This document shows positions 9,701-20,687 of a stretch of DNA of 64,000 nucleotides, one piece after another (positions within the stretch are counted from its first letter, which is position 1; every line of letters begins with the position of its first letter). The stretch comes from Achatina immaculata (Eukaryota; Mollusca; Gastropoda; Stylommatophora; Achatinidae). The stretch covers positions 31,747,505 to 31,811,504 of the forward strand of contig CM019701.1 in the NCBI GenBank assembly GCA_009760885.1. Direction: 5' to 3'. The translations under genes were made by a program, and so were the position numbers. Below the pieces are notes generated by a model. The model was not told the origin of the DNA and did not search any database. It worked only from the letters and a program-made list of their open reading frames with translations.

Positions 9701-10500
9701 CTATTTGAATCTCTGACCTTTCTTGGTGAGGTCAACAATAGGAGCCACGATCTCTGAAAAATGGTGAATAAAACGTCGATAATAACTACACGTCCCCAGA
9801 AAATAGCGCCCTTCCTTCACATTCAAAGGAGACAGCATTTTCTCAATGGCTCTGACCTTCTCAGGATAAGGAGATATGCCCGACTGACTGATCATACATC
9901 AAATATACTTGGTCTCAGAGGCCGCAAAGTGCCATTTAGAATGTTTGAGTACGCGCAACTTACTGAATAGCGTCTGAAGGTTCGAACATGGTCTTCGATA
10001 GTTCCATTCGTGAACACCAGCATGTCACTGATATAGGCTTTTGCAGACTTTCCTAAGCCTTGCAATAATGTTTCCATGAGTGCGATAAAGGCAGATGGTG
10101 CCCTTTTAAGCCAAAGCTCATTTAATTTCAATGGAAAAAGCCCAAATGGCAGATGAAAGCTGAATTCTGTTGTGCATCATCGGACAAGGGAATGCACCAA
10201 AAGCCACAACGAGGACGTAAGGTGCTGAAAAAACATGGCTTTACCTATCGCGCACCGAACATCCTCAATGCATGGTAGAAGATACGACAATGAACCCATC
10301 ACAGAACTGAGTGCACGGTAGTCGCAACAGAACGACGCGTGCCATCTTTCTTAGTCACAAAAACGACCAGTGAAACCTACCCTGAGATCGTGCAGGAAAT
10401 GATTCCGTCTTGCAACATATTCTCGACGGCCTTCTCAGTCACCTCTCAAATCACAAAAGGAGTACGATACGTTTTTCTGTAGATTAGGAGATCATCGCCT
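9701..10500 (-). pseudogene. Gypsy reverse transcriptase domain, multiply broken
   Basis: Motifs occur in order on the minus strand in different frames: near 10370 the finger motif VVFVTKKDGTR; at 10131-9892 LKRAPSAFIALMETLLQGLG and AYISDMLVFTNGT, the catalytic YxDD box with the first Asp replaced by Ser (10021-10035); at 9895-9701 GISPYPEKVRAIEKMLSPLN and YFLGTCSYYRRFIHHFSEIV, the thumb region typical of Gypsy. At least two frameshifts separate the blocks. Confidence 0.8.
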
Positions 10501-10961
10501 TTATCAGTCTCCATCTGAATTGTCGAGGTGTGGAAATCACGTACTCAGTCAAGGCAAAAACATCCGTATTCTGTGCAAAAAAACTGGAATTAACGTACTT
10601 GTGCTCATCTGAGTACTGAAACTGTCTAACAATAACCTCCGAACGACCTTCAGTTGTTGACTCTACAGTACCAGAATCTTGCGGGTGGAGTCAATTTACC
10701 GAGAACACACCCGCGTTTAAGCTTGATGTGCTTCCTTGAATGGTTGATTACCGTCATCACGGGATAGTAACGAGTGTGGAGCTTACAGACTGAGTCTACC
10801 AGCTCTATATCCGGAAGTGACAGTAAGAAAGGTGTCTCTATACCCTACACCATATAAGAATTTCCAGAGGGGAATAATGGCTGGGTCTTAAGTTTAAGAG
10901 GAATAAGATTAACAGAAGATGGAGAAAGAAGAGAACGCTGAAAAGTAAGAATTGAAGCAAT

Positions 10962-11339
10962 TTATGCATCTAACTCTAATGGAATTTTCTTGTTGTAAAT
11001 GTTGAATGTATTAGACTTGTAATCTATGAAAGCACCAGATCGAGACAGAAAATCATGAGAATGGTGGAACGGTTCATGTAACGAACCACACAAAAGCAAT
11101 GAGAAACAGTAACACCAGCAACAGAAATAGGTAAGTAAACTGCCAATTATTCCCATTTTAGCTGCAGTAACAGTTTGCATAGTAACTCTAGCGGGCAAGA
11201 GTTTAAGAACAGATTGTAAGGATCTGTACACAGAATCCTTAATGAGACATACACTAACACATGTATATAATAACGCCCTAACTCTACAAGACCCAATAGA
11301 AACAAGTATAGAATTATGTGTAGGGGGATTCGTACGCAT
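10962..11339 (-). pseudogene. Gypsy aspartic protease domain, catalytic triad lost
   Basis: The frame reads SILVSIGSCRVRALLYTCVS followed by VCLIKDSVYRSL, and later HDFLSRSGAFIDYKSNTFNI YNKKIPLEL. The spacing fits a retropepsin: the ALLDTG position reads ALLYTC, so the catalytic Asp and the Gly are both changed, and the DFL...IDY block is the usual C-terminal half. It sits between gag and RT as expected. Confidence 0.7.
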
Positions 11340-11429
11340 CGAGAGTATTGGTGTAACATGCGAAAATAAGACAGTTCTTTTACTGTTTCTGGAGGGTGTG
11401 AAGATTCGTGACTGACGTCTACTATCTCT

Positions 11430-12010
11430 CTATCTAAAAAACACGGGCAATATGACCTGGTCTACCAATTATAACAAGACGTGGTTTCTTGCGGCTGTGT
11501 AAGTACAGGTCTTTTAGGTCTAACATTTTGTGGTTGTGTACTGACAGGTCCCCTCTTCCTTGTATACGACATCCGGGGGTCGACCCTACCTTCTTCTCTG
11601 TGTGATGCAAAACGTTGCGAACTTTCTTGATGCGAAACCAGCTGCACCTTCTGAGAGACAGGGAGGTGACGTCACATTCACTGTGGCCATCTCATTGGTG
11701 GACCCAGAACCTGAAAAAAAGCTTGCTGGGGCCCACAACTAAAGTTCATCCACTTCGCAAGCATAGTTTCCTCTAAAGCTATTTCTATGGCTTTTTAAAA
11801 AAGGAATAGGTTTCTCTCTTAATAGTCTTGTCTTCAATCCTCTGTTCATCTATGAACTGCAGCGGTTGCCTCCTTTGAGAAAGCGGAGATACCAATACCA
11901 ATTCCGCTGCGGAGTAGGCAACTCTGGCTGCCTCGGTGATGCGATCAGCCAATGCTTGCGCCGATTTTTCCAGGAATCTGACGTATAGAGGCTAGCGTAC
12001 GCGAATCCCC
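11430..12010 (-). pseudogene. Gypsy gag, C-terminal part with broken zinc knuckle
   Basis: The frame 11647-11462 is basic and Gln/Pro/Thr-rich and ends with TTSCYNW and a stop. One base out of frame, the next codons read GRPGHIARV, so CYN...GRPGHIAR is a CCHC zinc knuckle interrupted by a frameshift at about 11462-11477. A knuckle near the gag C-terminus is usual in Gypsy elements. Upstream (11650-12010) there are stops in all frames. Confidence 0.55.
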
Positions 12011-12036
12011 TGGACAGCAAAAATAACTAATGAAGA

Positions 12037-12327
12037 ATGTATGAGAAGAGCTGGAGAGACAAAAAAAAACTTGTCAAAAAGATAAGAGAGAGACAATGTA
12101 CTTTCATAGGACATGCAATGAGAAGAGGGGGCATTGAAAATATTATAACAACAGGAAAAATAGAAGGAAGAAGATCAAGAGGAAGACCAAGAGAAATGAT
12201 ACTGGACAGTCTGACGGGATGGTGTGAGAGGAGATCACCAACTGAGCTGATGGCCTGCATGAAGGATCGCGTACTCTGGAGAAGCATAATAGCCAACGCC
12301 AGTCGGCACGGCACATGATGATGATGA
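12037..12327 (+). mobile_element. LINE 3' fragment (family 3) inserted in gag, ATG-repeat tail
   Basis: An open frame at 12037-12318 encodes a LINE C-terminal tail: RERQCTFIGHAMRRGGIENI, then GRRSRGRPREMILDSLTGWC and KDRVLWRSIIANASRHGT. It ends in (gat)n, the simple 3' tail usual for RTE-group LINEs. A nearly identical shorter copy lies at 14941-15209. It splits the Gypsy gag into two parts. A clean target duplication was not found here. Confidence 0.75.
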
Positions 12328-12371
12328 TGTACGCCATGTCCTCTGGGGAGCCTGCAACACACCGTAACGTT

Positions 12372-12665
12372 CTAACAAAACCGCCATACACTCTTCCCTT
12401 GATTCCTGACGATGGAGGTCTTCTTAACAAATTCTGCCATAGAATCTGTGGAGCGCAGGTACACCAAGTTCTTCGCTGGCAGATCTGCAGCCCTCACCTC
12501 CATGAGCTTATTAAGCTCCTCCAGCCACTGTTTTAATTTCGCTGGGTCCCCGTCAAATCTTTTAACAGCCGTCAAGACCTGACTGAACTTCAAGTCATTA
12601 CTGACTTGGAACAGGGAATCTTGCAGTAAGCACAGCAAATCTGTCGTAGACGGAGCTGAAGCCAT
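12372..12665 (-). pseudogene. Gypsy gag, N-terminal part
   Basis: The frame starts MASAPSTTDLLCLLQ and contains LTAVKRFDGDPAKLKQWLEE and LNKLMEVRAADLPAKNLVYL, the pattern of a Gypsy-type capsid N-terminus (FxGDPxxLxxW). It begins at a Met with stops upstream, making 12665 a likely true gag start. The frame becomes unrelated near the LINE inserted at 12037-12327. Confidence 0.6.
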
Positions 12666-14281
12666 TGTGCGTCGTTTACCTAGAGCAAGCTACTACTTCT
12701 TTCAGTTACAAAATATATCTCTCTAATGTAATAATATCAAAACAAAATGTGTTACAATACAATACAATATCAATGATATAGCAAAAGTACCACAAAATTA
12801 ACTAATCCTGAAAGGGACTCAACAATATATGTACTGTCTCAAATGTCCAAACACAAAACTGGCACTGTTCTATAATCACCGCATAAGGAGGGCATCTGGC
12901 GAGTGATTGATACCAACTGTTCTATGCAAAAATACTGTTCCTAACTTGAATGCTCCATGGCAACTGTGTCAGTAATATCTTGGACGTCGACGACTGGAAG
13001 CCAGATGAAACAGGATACAATATTTATAATAATAAGATTTATTATAATAATAATCCTAGTCTGCGTTGACGGTGACGAATAAGGATGTAGCAAGCACTTT
13101 GGTACCTCCAGAAGCATAAAAGGTTTAGTTCTGCTGCACTGGACAAGTCTGCAGGCACACATATACAGGAATTGGCACTGCACCGGACCAAGGCTAGATG
13201 TGCCACAGCTGACTGAAATTATGGTCTTCGTCTTTGACTTGAACATCGCAGAGGGCACCACCCTCAAGTATACCCCCCACTATTGCTATATCTATCTAGA
13301 AATCTTTTCCTACTACTCTTACAGTTGAGGACCTTGACGTGAAGTTGCCGATAAAAACTCAATCAATAACTAGCTAACTGTTGAATGGCTTGATTTCCCT
13401 AGTTATTTAAATCCTATCAACTCCTAAGCTATCTCCAGCCAACATGAGAACCTATTCTAACTAGGTCTACATTATACCAAATAAGCTTCACTCCCTACAG
13501 CTAAACATCCAGTAACTAATACTACACTGTCACATAAACATATAGTAGCTAACAGAGGTGGACGGTACAAAGCTACCACAAAAGCGACAATGAGGTGCAG
13601 ATAAAGAATTATAGGACTTTAAGAACAGCAGCCACAATTATAGACCTAATGCTGCAATAGCAATAGTCGTGAAGATAAACGCTATAAAAATGCGCTGTGA
13701 TAAAAAAAAACAGACTAGAGACCAGCAACAGCTAAACTCGCCGTCGACTTATGAATGAAAGCGCCAGTAATGAAAACAGTTAAAGAAGTATGCCATGACA
13801 GCAAGGCATAGTGAAGAAGTATGCCTGCCGTGAAAGAAAGGGCACCAGCTAACAATGTATGCCGTGAACGAAAGGACCAGTTACAGCACTACTAAACTAG
13901 TATAGACCGTGGGCCTGTATACTATCGTGCCAACATGGCACCAGCTAAAGGCGTGCCTAATCTTCTTTAACTGAAGAATGAAAACATATCTTTATGTGTG
14001 AAAAAAGAAGGATTCTTGCTCTACAGCTGGAGCACAGCTAGAAGCTACTCTTGTCTCAAAGGCTCCAGAGAAACAGCTAATTGGTAGTTGGTTAACTCTC
14101 CCAGGAACACGTTTAACAGATTGATCTAAGAGACTTCAGTTTGTGTTCTGTAATATACTCAGAGAACATTTAACACAGTCACTCTCCTTCTTCCTACTGG
14201 ACAACAACAGTACAACTAGGCTTCATTTTGCAAGCTTACAACGCAACAGTAACACAAGTCGTAGGAACAGCCAAGAGTGTA
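12666..14281 (-). other. Presumed leader of the Gypsy element; no gene seen
   Basis: Lies between the gag start and the 5' LTR. No supported reading frame. 13780-13880 holds short imperfect repeats (aagaagtatgcc... , ...gtatgccgtgaa). The minus strand just after the LTR reads ttggctgttcctacgac, a possible but unproven primer-binding site. Confidence 0.4.
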
Positions 14282-15269
14282 TGTTCAAATTCAAGACATA
14301 AGTTTTACTGATATTTAAATGAATATTGATATGGGATGAGAATGCGATGAAGCCACAAGGCTTGACAAGAATACATAACAGATTCTCGGCGTGATTACGC
14401 AGTTTGGGAAGAAACCACCAGTAACATCAAAGAACACACATTTTCATACTCACAAGATCGACGAAAACTTCCCGCAAAATAACGATTTCCAAAAAAACAT
14501 CCATCACAGGAACAGGCTATTCCTAATTAACAAACAAGAACTAACTGTCCTAAACATAACAATTCTACACTGTAGACTACATTACAAACTTCTGTTACAG
14601 GCTAGCTACAACGAAATATACTCTCTACTACAAAACTATAACAGAACTAACTTGACAAAATATTTCCCTTTCTATATCTTCACTTGAACTTTACTCAGCA
14701 CAGAAATCTACCCTTGACAATAATATCCCGAGAATTCTCTCTTACTATAAACTTAAGCTACCTTAAACAAACATCTCGATGTGACTACAATTTGCTGTTG
14801 TTTACACAAACAGACAGGGTACTACCATAATCACGTGAGAACTCTGTGAAATTTATAAGATGAAATATTTTCTTATTTGCTCAGATCTTAAGGGATTAAA
14901 TGATACGTGACTCTACTATAATTATTAATTACATCCTTTACCAAAAAACCTTGTCAGAAAGATAAGAGAGAGACAGTGTACTTTCATAGGACATGCAATG
15001 AGAAGAGGGGGCATTGAAAATATTATAACAACAGGAAAAATAGAAGGAAGAAGATCAAGAGGAAGACCAAGAGAAATGATACTGGACAGTCTAACGGGAT
15101 GGTGTGAGAGGAGATCACCAACTGAACTGATGGCCTGCATGAAGGATCGGGTACTCTGGAGAAGCATAATAGCCAACGCCAGTCGGCACGGCACCTGATG
15201 ATGATGATGATCCTTTAGATCAGCAAAGATCATCTAAGCAGCATTTACGCGTGGTAAAATACTACCATA
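14282..15269 (-). repeat. Gypsy 5' LTR, interrupted by a LINE
   Basis: Aligns with 6425-7148 and 7971-7999 apart from the LINE at 14941-15209. The right end gtaaaatactaccata differs by one base from the other LTR, so the terminal TG of the minus strand is TA here. Net length about 715 bp. Divergence from the 3' LTR is visible throughout, including a different sequence where the other copy has the C run. Confidence 0.65.
14941..15209 (+). mobile_element. LINE 3' fragment (family 3) inserted in the LTR, with target duplication
   Basis: The frame 14998-15198 is nearly the same tail as at 12037-12318 (MRRGGIENIITTGKIEGRRS). It ends in (gat)n at 15197-15209. An 8-bp duplication, atccttta, flanks it at 14933-14940 and 15210-15217. 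The uninterrupted site is seen in the other LTR near 7108-7118. Confidence 0.85.
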
Positions 15270-15660
15270 AACTTTGTGTTAGAAGATGAAATGACTGGTT
15301 TTGCCTTGAGGTGGAGATAACTCTTGTTATTTTTGACGGAGAAGTCAGCATGTTTATGTGGAGATTATTAAGCATATTCATTAGGAGCTGTTAGGAGATT
15401 CATTTGAAAAGTATAAACTCCATCAGAAGTGTCAAGCACGATGTATAATCCACTCTGTTGTATGCATCCTCAGGATATAATGCCACAAGTGCGTTTTAAT
15501 CTTTTCTCTAAAATCCCTCATATATATCCTACGACACGACAGCTGTGTTGTGTCTCTTCCTCGAGGATAACTTCCTAATGTATTCTGAAGCAGCCCGAGG
15601 TCTCTAGAAAGTCTGATAGTCGCCCAGCTATAATTCCCTCAGTTACTTTGGTATATACAT
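15270..15660. other. No feature recognised
   Basis: Ordinary AT-rich sequence right of the Gypsy LTR. No frame, repeat or motif I can support. Confidence 0.5.
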
Positions 15661-16020
15661 TTTGTAATGTTAGCGGGGTAGGGGTATCCCCTATCAAAGG
15701 AGAAGTAAGACGCCTCCTTACCTCCGTCAGTCTACGGGACACCCTTGGGCAAGGTGGAGTACCCGTATAGCCCCCCGATCAGGGTGACGTGAAGCCATGG
15801 GAGCAGGTGGTGGATGGAATGGGAGAGCAGCTGACAGATAATGTTGGTTATGGTCACCATTCTATGATGGTAGGCAGATGATCTCAATGTAGGGACAATG
15901 GCTACGATCACTGACTAGTACAGTCACTGCCAGGAAGGAAAGCAATGGTAAACTACCTTCTGGAAACATACCAAGAAACCCAAGCAGCAATCATGGAAAT
16001 AAATAGAAGAAGAAGTCAAT
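15661..16020 (+). repeat. Probable LINE 5' region or SINE-like repeat
   Basis: More GC-rich than its surroundings, with ggggtatcccctatc, gggcaaggtggagtacccg and ccaggaaggaaagcaatggt, the last resembling phrases common in LINE 5' regions and SINEs. It leads straight into the RT frame at 16021, which lacks its upstream domains, so an internal deletion of a LINE is likely. Confidence 0.35.
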
Positions 16021-17217
16021 ATGGTCCAAGCTGGTTTCAGGCAAGGAAGAGGATCAAGAGATCATATATTCAATCTAAGATTAATAATAGAGAAATGCAG
16101 GGAGTTTAATGTGAATCTATATTTATCCTTTATAGACTACTCAAAGGCATTTGATTGTGTACAACACCAGAAACTTTGGGAAATAATGGAAAAAATGGGA
16201 TTTCCAACACATTTGATACAATTAACATCACTGCTGTATTCAGACCAACAAGCAGCAGTAAGAATAAATGGTGAAACAACAAGTTGGTTTGACATAAAAC
16301 AAGGGGTCCGTCAGGGGTGCATATTGTCACCCTACTTATTTAACTTGTATACTGAAAATATAATGAGGAATGTTAGAGAAGATGTAGACAAAGAATATTA
16401 CGATGCCATAACAGTTGGAGGTTATGAAATACCAGAGATTAGATATGCTGATGACACAGTATTGCTGTCCACAACACAAGAAGGAATGGAAAAACTAATT
16501 ATGTCAGTCCGCAAGAACAGCGAAGAGCAGAACCTCTATCTTAATGCAAAGAAAACTAAAGTGATGACAACTGACAAAACAAACAAGGCAACTGAAATAT
16601 GTATCAATGAGGAAAAACTGGAAGAAGTGGAGAGTTTTGAATATCTTGGATCACTACTAACTAATAATGGAGATACAATGAGGGAAATTAAAAGGAGGAC
16701 ATCTATTGCTCTTCAGAAAGTAAAACAAATGAAGAATCTGTGGAGAGGAGCAGACAGAACCACAAAAATAAGATTTTTAAGGGCATGCATCTTTCCTATC
16801 GCAACATATGCCTGTGAGACCTGGACACTTAACAAAACAGCTGAGAAGCACATAAATGCCTTTGAATGTAAATGCTATAGAAGAGTTCTCCAAATATCGT
16901 GGACACAAAAAAGAACAAATATATCTATACTACAAGAGCTTAATATTGAAGAAGGCTGGCTAGTAAAGAGGATTAAAGAGAGAAAACTTAAATATTTTGG
17001 ACACATTAAACGTCATGATAATTTAGAGAAGACCGTATTGGAAGGATACATAATGGGAAAAAGAAAAAGAGGAAGACCGAAACGAAGATGGCTGCAAGAC
17101 ATCGTTGATGATCTGGAAATGGATGCAGCAGCAGCAGGCCATCTTGCTCACAACCGAGAGGCCTACAGGAGTGCTGTTTGGGAGGCAAAGTTCCGCAAGG
17201 GACAAGCAAAGGAATGA
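16021..17217 (+). pseudogene. LINE reverse transcriptase, 398 residues open, N-terminally truncated
   Basis: Domains in order: QAGFRQGRGSRDHIFNLR (about residue 3), YLSFIDYSKAFDCVQHQKLW (35), GVRQGCILSPYLFNLYTEN (90), catalytic RYADDTVLLST (144), then the thumb and the C-terminal block RIKERKLKYFGHIKRHDN and KRKRGRPKRRWLQDIV (340). The catalytic Asp pair is present. Usual LINE ORF2 is over 900 residues and begins with an endonuclease, absent here: the first 20 or so bases after a 5' segment enter directly into RT fingers. The 3' end is followed by (aatg)n at 17213-17232, its tail. This is the least damaged RT frame in the window, but there is no intact element. Confidence 0.85.
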
Positions 17218-17232
17218 ATGAATGAATGAATG
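17213..17232 (+). repeat. (AATG)n tail of the LINE
   Basis: aatgaatgaatgaatgaatg directly after the stop of the RT frame. The same tail, inverted, ends the copy at 39673-39786, so it belongs to the element. Confidence 0.8.
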
Positions 17233-17254
17233 TTATAATTCGATAACTGTTCAG

Positions 17255-17470
17255 TTTTATATTCTTATATCCTTCCCGTGCCGTTAAACGTCACATAGGG
17301 CTCGCAAGATAGTTCGTCAGTTTTTCCTGTTTTCGGCGAGATTTTAAAAACCTCATCAAGGCATTTTATGTCTATTAATTTGCCCTCTCTTAACAATGTC
17401 CTCTTTAGCGTTTCCCGTGGTATATCTCTTTTTCATCGGCCTGTTGTGCTCCACTTGATATTATATACGT
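17255..17470 (-). mobile_element. RTE-like LINE 3' end (family 2), 5'-truncated
   Basis: The minus strand matches the terminal part of family 2: tail atccttcccgtgccgttaaa at the left, then codons for the GRRKRGRP-type basic block with stops. Same end sequence as 26545-26700 and 28420-28530. Confidence 0.75.
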
Positions 17471-18129
17471 TTTAATATTTATAAATAGATTATTAGTTTT
17501 ATATTGCCTTACCTAAATTTGGCAAGAGAAACAAGTAACTGTGCCGTCATTTTCAAGTAGTAGGCTAATCTCAAACTCTGCTTTTAACCTCAGTCTTCTG
17601 CTTTACAACAATGTCATCAACTTCTTTGAGATGTCCGTACCGGACGTTATCAGGACCAGGTGCACCATTTTTGACAAACTTAATCGTCTGTCTTACTTTC
17701 TTCACTTTTATTGGGCTGTCTAGGATTTCTATGTGTACAAACTTTCAAATTATTTTTCTCATCATTACACGCTCCTAAAGATTACCGTGATCCGGTTGTT
17801 TGACCTATCTTTGGAAAAAACCTTCTCCCTCTCTATTCATCAGTTCTCAGTACATTACCTTCCTCATCTCTTATGTTGGTACTCATTTGTACTCAAGACG
17901 TTTTGTTTATCCTACCTTGCACATGTCAGAATTTGATAATAAACTTTTCAGCTGTTATTTCTTGTATCAACTTATCCCATGCTCTCTCTTCTTTGACTCC
18001 ATAGAAAGAGATTTGAATGTAAGTGTTGCCTGCAACATTTCCTCCTCCTCTCTATTCAGTTCTTCAGCTGTTACATGGGGTTTCCTCTAAATCTCTACCA
18101 TCTTTGTTCCGTTTCTCGCTTGGTCCGCC
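17471..18129 (-). pseudogene. LINE reverse transcriptase N-terminal fragment
   Basis: On the minus strand near 17710-17640 the translation reads VKKVRQTIKFVKNGAPGPDN VRYGHLK, containing the APGPD motif that opens the finger domain of many non-LTR RTs. Further upstream the frame is broken by stops, with no palm motif present. The clade cannot be assigned; the GAPGPDNV variant is unlike the RTE copies nearby. Confidence 0.5.
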
Positions 18130-18365
18130 AGGCTTTTTCTATTCGTTCTGACCACCAAAGTGGTGGACTATGTGATGCTGTGAAGGTGCTGAAGTACAAC
18201 ATAGTGTCGGACTGGGAGCGGGTTATGGCGGCGATTTTTTTTTCAGACCCAGGGTGCAGCTAAAGATCGGAGGGTATGCAAAGCTTCTTCTTTAGCAGAC
18301 ATTACCATCATAATGACTGTGGCAATCCTTCTCACTCTAGCTAGGCTAGATCTGTTCTTTAGGAT
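18130..18365. repeat. Dispersed repeat, diverged inverted copy at 36470-36690
   Basis: Shared blocks with the reverse complement of 36470-36690 include ggagcgggttatggcggc, cagggtgcagctaaagatc, and agatctgttctt. A shorter related piece occurs near 43740-43850. Nothing coding. It ends at the gap. Confidence 0.6.
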
Positions 18366-18465
18366 NNNNNNNNNNNNNNNNNNNNNNNNNNNNNNNNNNN
18401 NNNNNNNNNNNNNNNNNNNNNNNNNNNNNNNNNNNNNNNNNNNNNNNNNNNNNNNNNNNNNNNNN
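18366..18465. other. Assembly gap (100 N)
   Basis: Exactly 100 N at the edge of a tandem repeat, so the repeat array probably caused the break. Confidence 0.99.
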
Positions 18466-19262
18466 AACTTGACTCTGACCTAACCCACACTCTGACTATC
18501 ACATGACTACTAACTTGACTCTGACCTAACTCATACTCTCACTATCACATGACTACTAACTTGACTCTGATCTAACTCATACTCTGACTATCACATGACT
18601 ACTAATTTTACTCTGATCTACCTCATACTCTGACTATCACATGACTTCTAACATGACTCTGACCTAACTCATACTCTCACTATCACATGACTTCTTACAT
18701 GACTCTGACCTAACTCATACTCTGACTATCACATGACTTCTAACATGACTCTGACCTAACTCATACTCTGACTATCATATGACTTCTTACATGACTCTGA
18801 CCTAACTCATACTCTGACTATCACATGACTTCTAACATGACTCTGACCTACCTCATACTCTGACTATCACATGACTTCTTACATGACTCTGACCTAACTC
18901 ATACTCTGACTATCACATGACTTCTAACATGACTCTGACCTAACTCATACTCTGACTATCATATGACTTCTTACATGACTCTGACCTAACTCATACTCTG
19001 ACTATCACATGACTTCTAACATGACTCTGACTTAACTCATACTCTGACTATCACATGACTTCTAACATGACTCAGACCTAACTCATACTCTGACTATCAC
19101 ATGACTACTAATTTTACTCTGATCTACCTCATACTCTGACAATCACATGACTTCTAACATGACTCTGACCTACCTCATACTCTGACTATCACATGACTTC
19201 TTACATGACTCTGACCTAACTCATACTCTGACTATTACATGACTTCTAACATGATTCTGATC
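18466..19262. repeat. 46-bp minisatellite, about 17 copies
   Basis: The unit contains gactctgacctaactcatac and tctgactatcacatgacttc; spacing of the actctgacc blocks is 46 bp. Variants (catgacttctaac / catgacttcttac / catgactactaa) are interspersed, suggesting higher-order units of two. The array runs into the gap, so its true length is unknown. Confidence 0.9.
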
Positions 19263-19884
19263 TAATCATAAGGAACCGAGGTTGATAAAGAGAAGACGCA
19301 TCAAACGAGGCAGATCCTGGATGGCTGAGGATACAGTAATGTCATTTTGCTATCTAGATGAGGTACCTAAAGGTGAAGAGTGGTTACGGGGTACCTGGCC
19401 GACCTCAGCTAATACAGATTATTATACAGAAGGGCCGCACATGTAGAGACTGGGCACACGGGACAGCTGAACTTTGGGTTCCTGATCTCATCCACCATCA
19501 CTGTGGGTCTTCTGACACGGTAAAATATACACGTACAGACGGCTCAGCAGAAGTGGTTGGGGTTTTGTTGTCTACAGCCATGGAAAAATAGTGACACAGG
19601 GTTCGGGAGAATTTGAAGTCTCCACATCAAACACGTGAATCGAAATTGAGGCTGTGTCTGTAGCAATAGAATGGATGGCTGCCCATGGTGTAGTTCATGG
19701 CGTCGTTGTGACGGGTTCACAACGTATGCTTCGTAAGACTGAGGAAAAATTGTTTCGAAAAGAATAGGTTCATCTGTTAAGCGAGTCAGCTGTGACAAGG
19801 ATAACTTAGCTTTATTGTCCAGGGAATACGGGTGTGCTTGCAATGAAGTGGTAGATAGGCTTGTAGCTATGTACTATTACATTG

Positions 19885-19885
<1 letters not shown>
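19263..19885 (+). pseudogene. I-like LINE fragment with RNase H remnant
   Basis: The plus strand encodes RTDGSAE (19531-19552) and, after a frameshift, WGFVVYSHGKIVTQGSGEFE, IEIEAVSVAIEWMAAHGVV and SREYGCACNEVVDRL. The order TDGSA ... Glu helix ... NEVVD fits RNase H of an I-group LINE. Several stops and frameshifts are present. It differs from the RNase H at 8722-9036. Confidence 0.6.

Positions 19886-19914
<29 letters not shown>
19886..19914. repeat. (TA)n microsatellite
   Basis: Uninterrupted TA dinucleotides. Marks one end of the duplicated segment whose other copy ends at a TA tract at 61801. Confidence 0.9.
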
Positions 19915-19916
<2 letters not shown>

Positions 19917-20515
19917 CTATGTGTTATTTTCTTTCCTTCTACAAGTCAACATAAATTGTTCCTCTCCTGTATACATCTTTCTCCTCTGTTTCAGTACGTA
20001 GTTCTCAACTTTTGTGATATCACTTTTGATTTTAAATAATCGTATTATTTTTTTATTGTATGCAGGAAATTCTCTACTGTAGAGAGGGGAACAACACTAA
20101 AACTCCTTCAGATCATCAGAGATCAAGACCCCCCCTCAGACAAGTGTTTCGGCCCTTATACTCCTGACACTCTAAGGGGGGAAGAGAGGGGTGGAGCTCC
20201 TCTGGTTCATGGCTCCCATAGGTCTTGTGAGTTGTTTTTTTCATGCCGGGATTGAACCTGTTATCTTCCAGTTCGCACTGCACTTTGAAATGCGTCTTTA
20301 GCGATTTAGCTATGGAGGACTGATATTGGTTGTGACAAACGAAGTTATTTATGTTCTCCATGATTGTTTCGCATGCTCCACAGCTAGCATGAGACCTTTT
20401 CTGCTGTTTCTGAAATCCTTTTCAGTGCCCTTGCTTGTCCCTTTATCCCCAGTTACTTATACAGGACGTATGCTGATGTTGCTACGAATCCTCTCGGTCC
20501 CAGAAACACATGCAG

Positions 20516-20520
<5 letters not shown>
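19915..20520. repeat. Duplicated segment W; inverted copy at 61181-61800
   Basis: Reads as the reverse complement of 61181-61800 with few differences (for example gtgtttcgg... and cgctccacagctagcat blocks). No convincing gene. In the other copy a CR1-like LINE ends exactly at the right border of this segment; here the sequence continues into the GATA repeat instead. Confidence 0.85.

Positions 20521-20687
<167 letters not shown>

Larger units (their letters stand above)
6425..15269 (-). mobile_element. Gypsy-type LTR retrotransposon with nested LINE insertions
   Basis: Minus-strand order: 5' LTR (15269 to 14282), leader (14281 to 12666), gag (12665 to about 11430), aspartic protease (11339 to 10962), RT (about 10500 to 9701), RNase H (9700 to 9132), then an I-like LINE in place of integrase, and the 3' LTR (7999 to 6425). 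Both LTRs show TG near one end, and their diverged but alignable sequence marks an old insertion. Four younger LINE pieces lie inside (7149-7970, about 8001-9131, about 12037-12327, 14941-15209). Protease, RT and RNase H have each lost catalytic acid residues, so the copy is dead. Confidence 0.75.

Noticed and set aside
12666..14281. Envelope or extra ORF of the Gypsy element
   Set aside because: No frame of useful length on the element's strand, and position upstream of gag is wrong for one.
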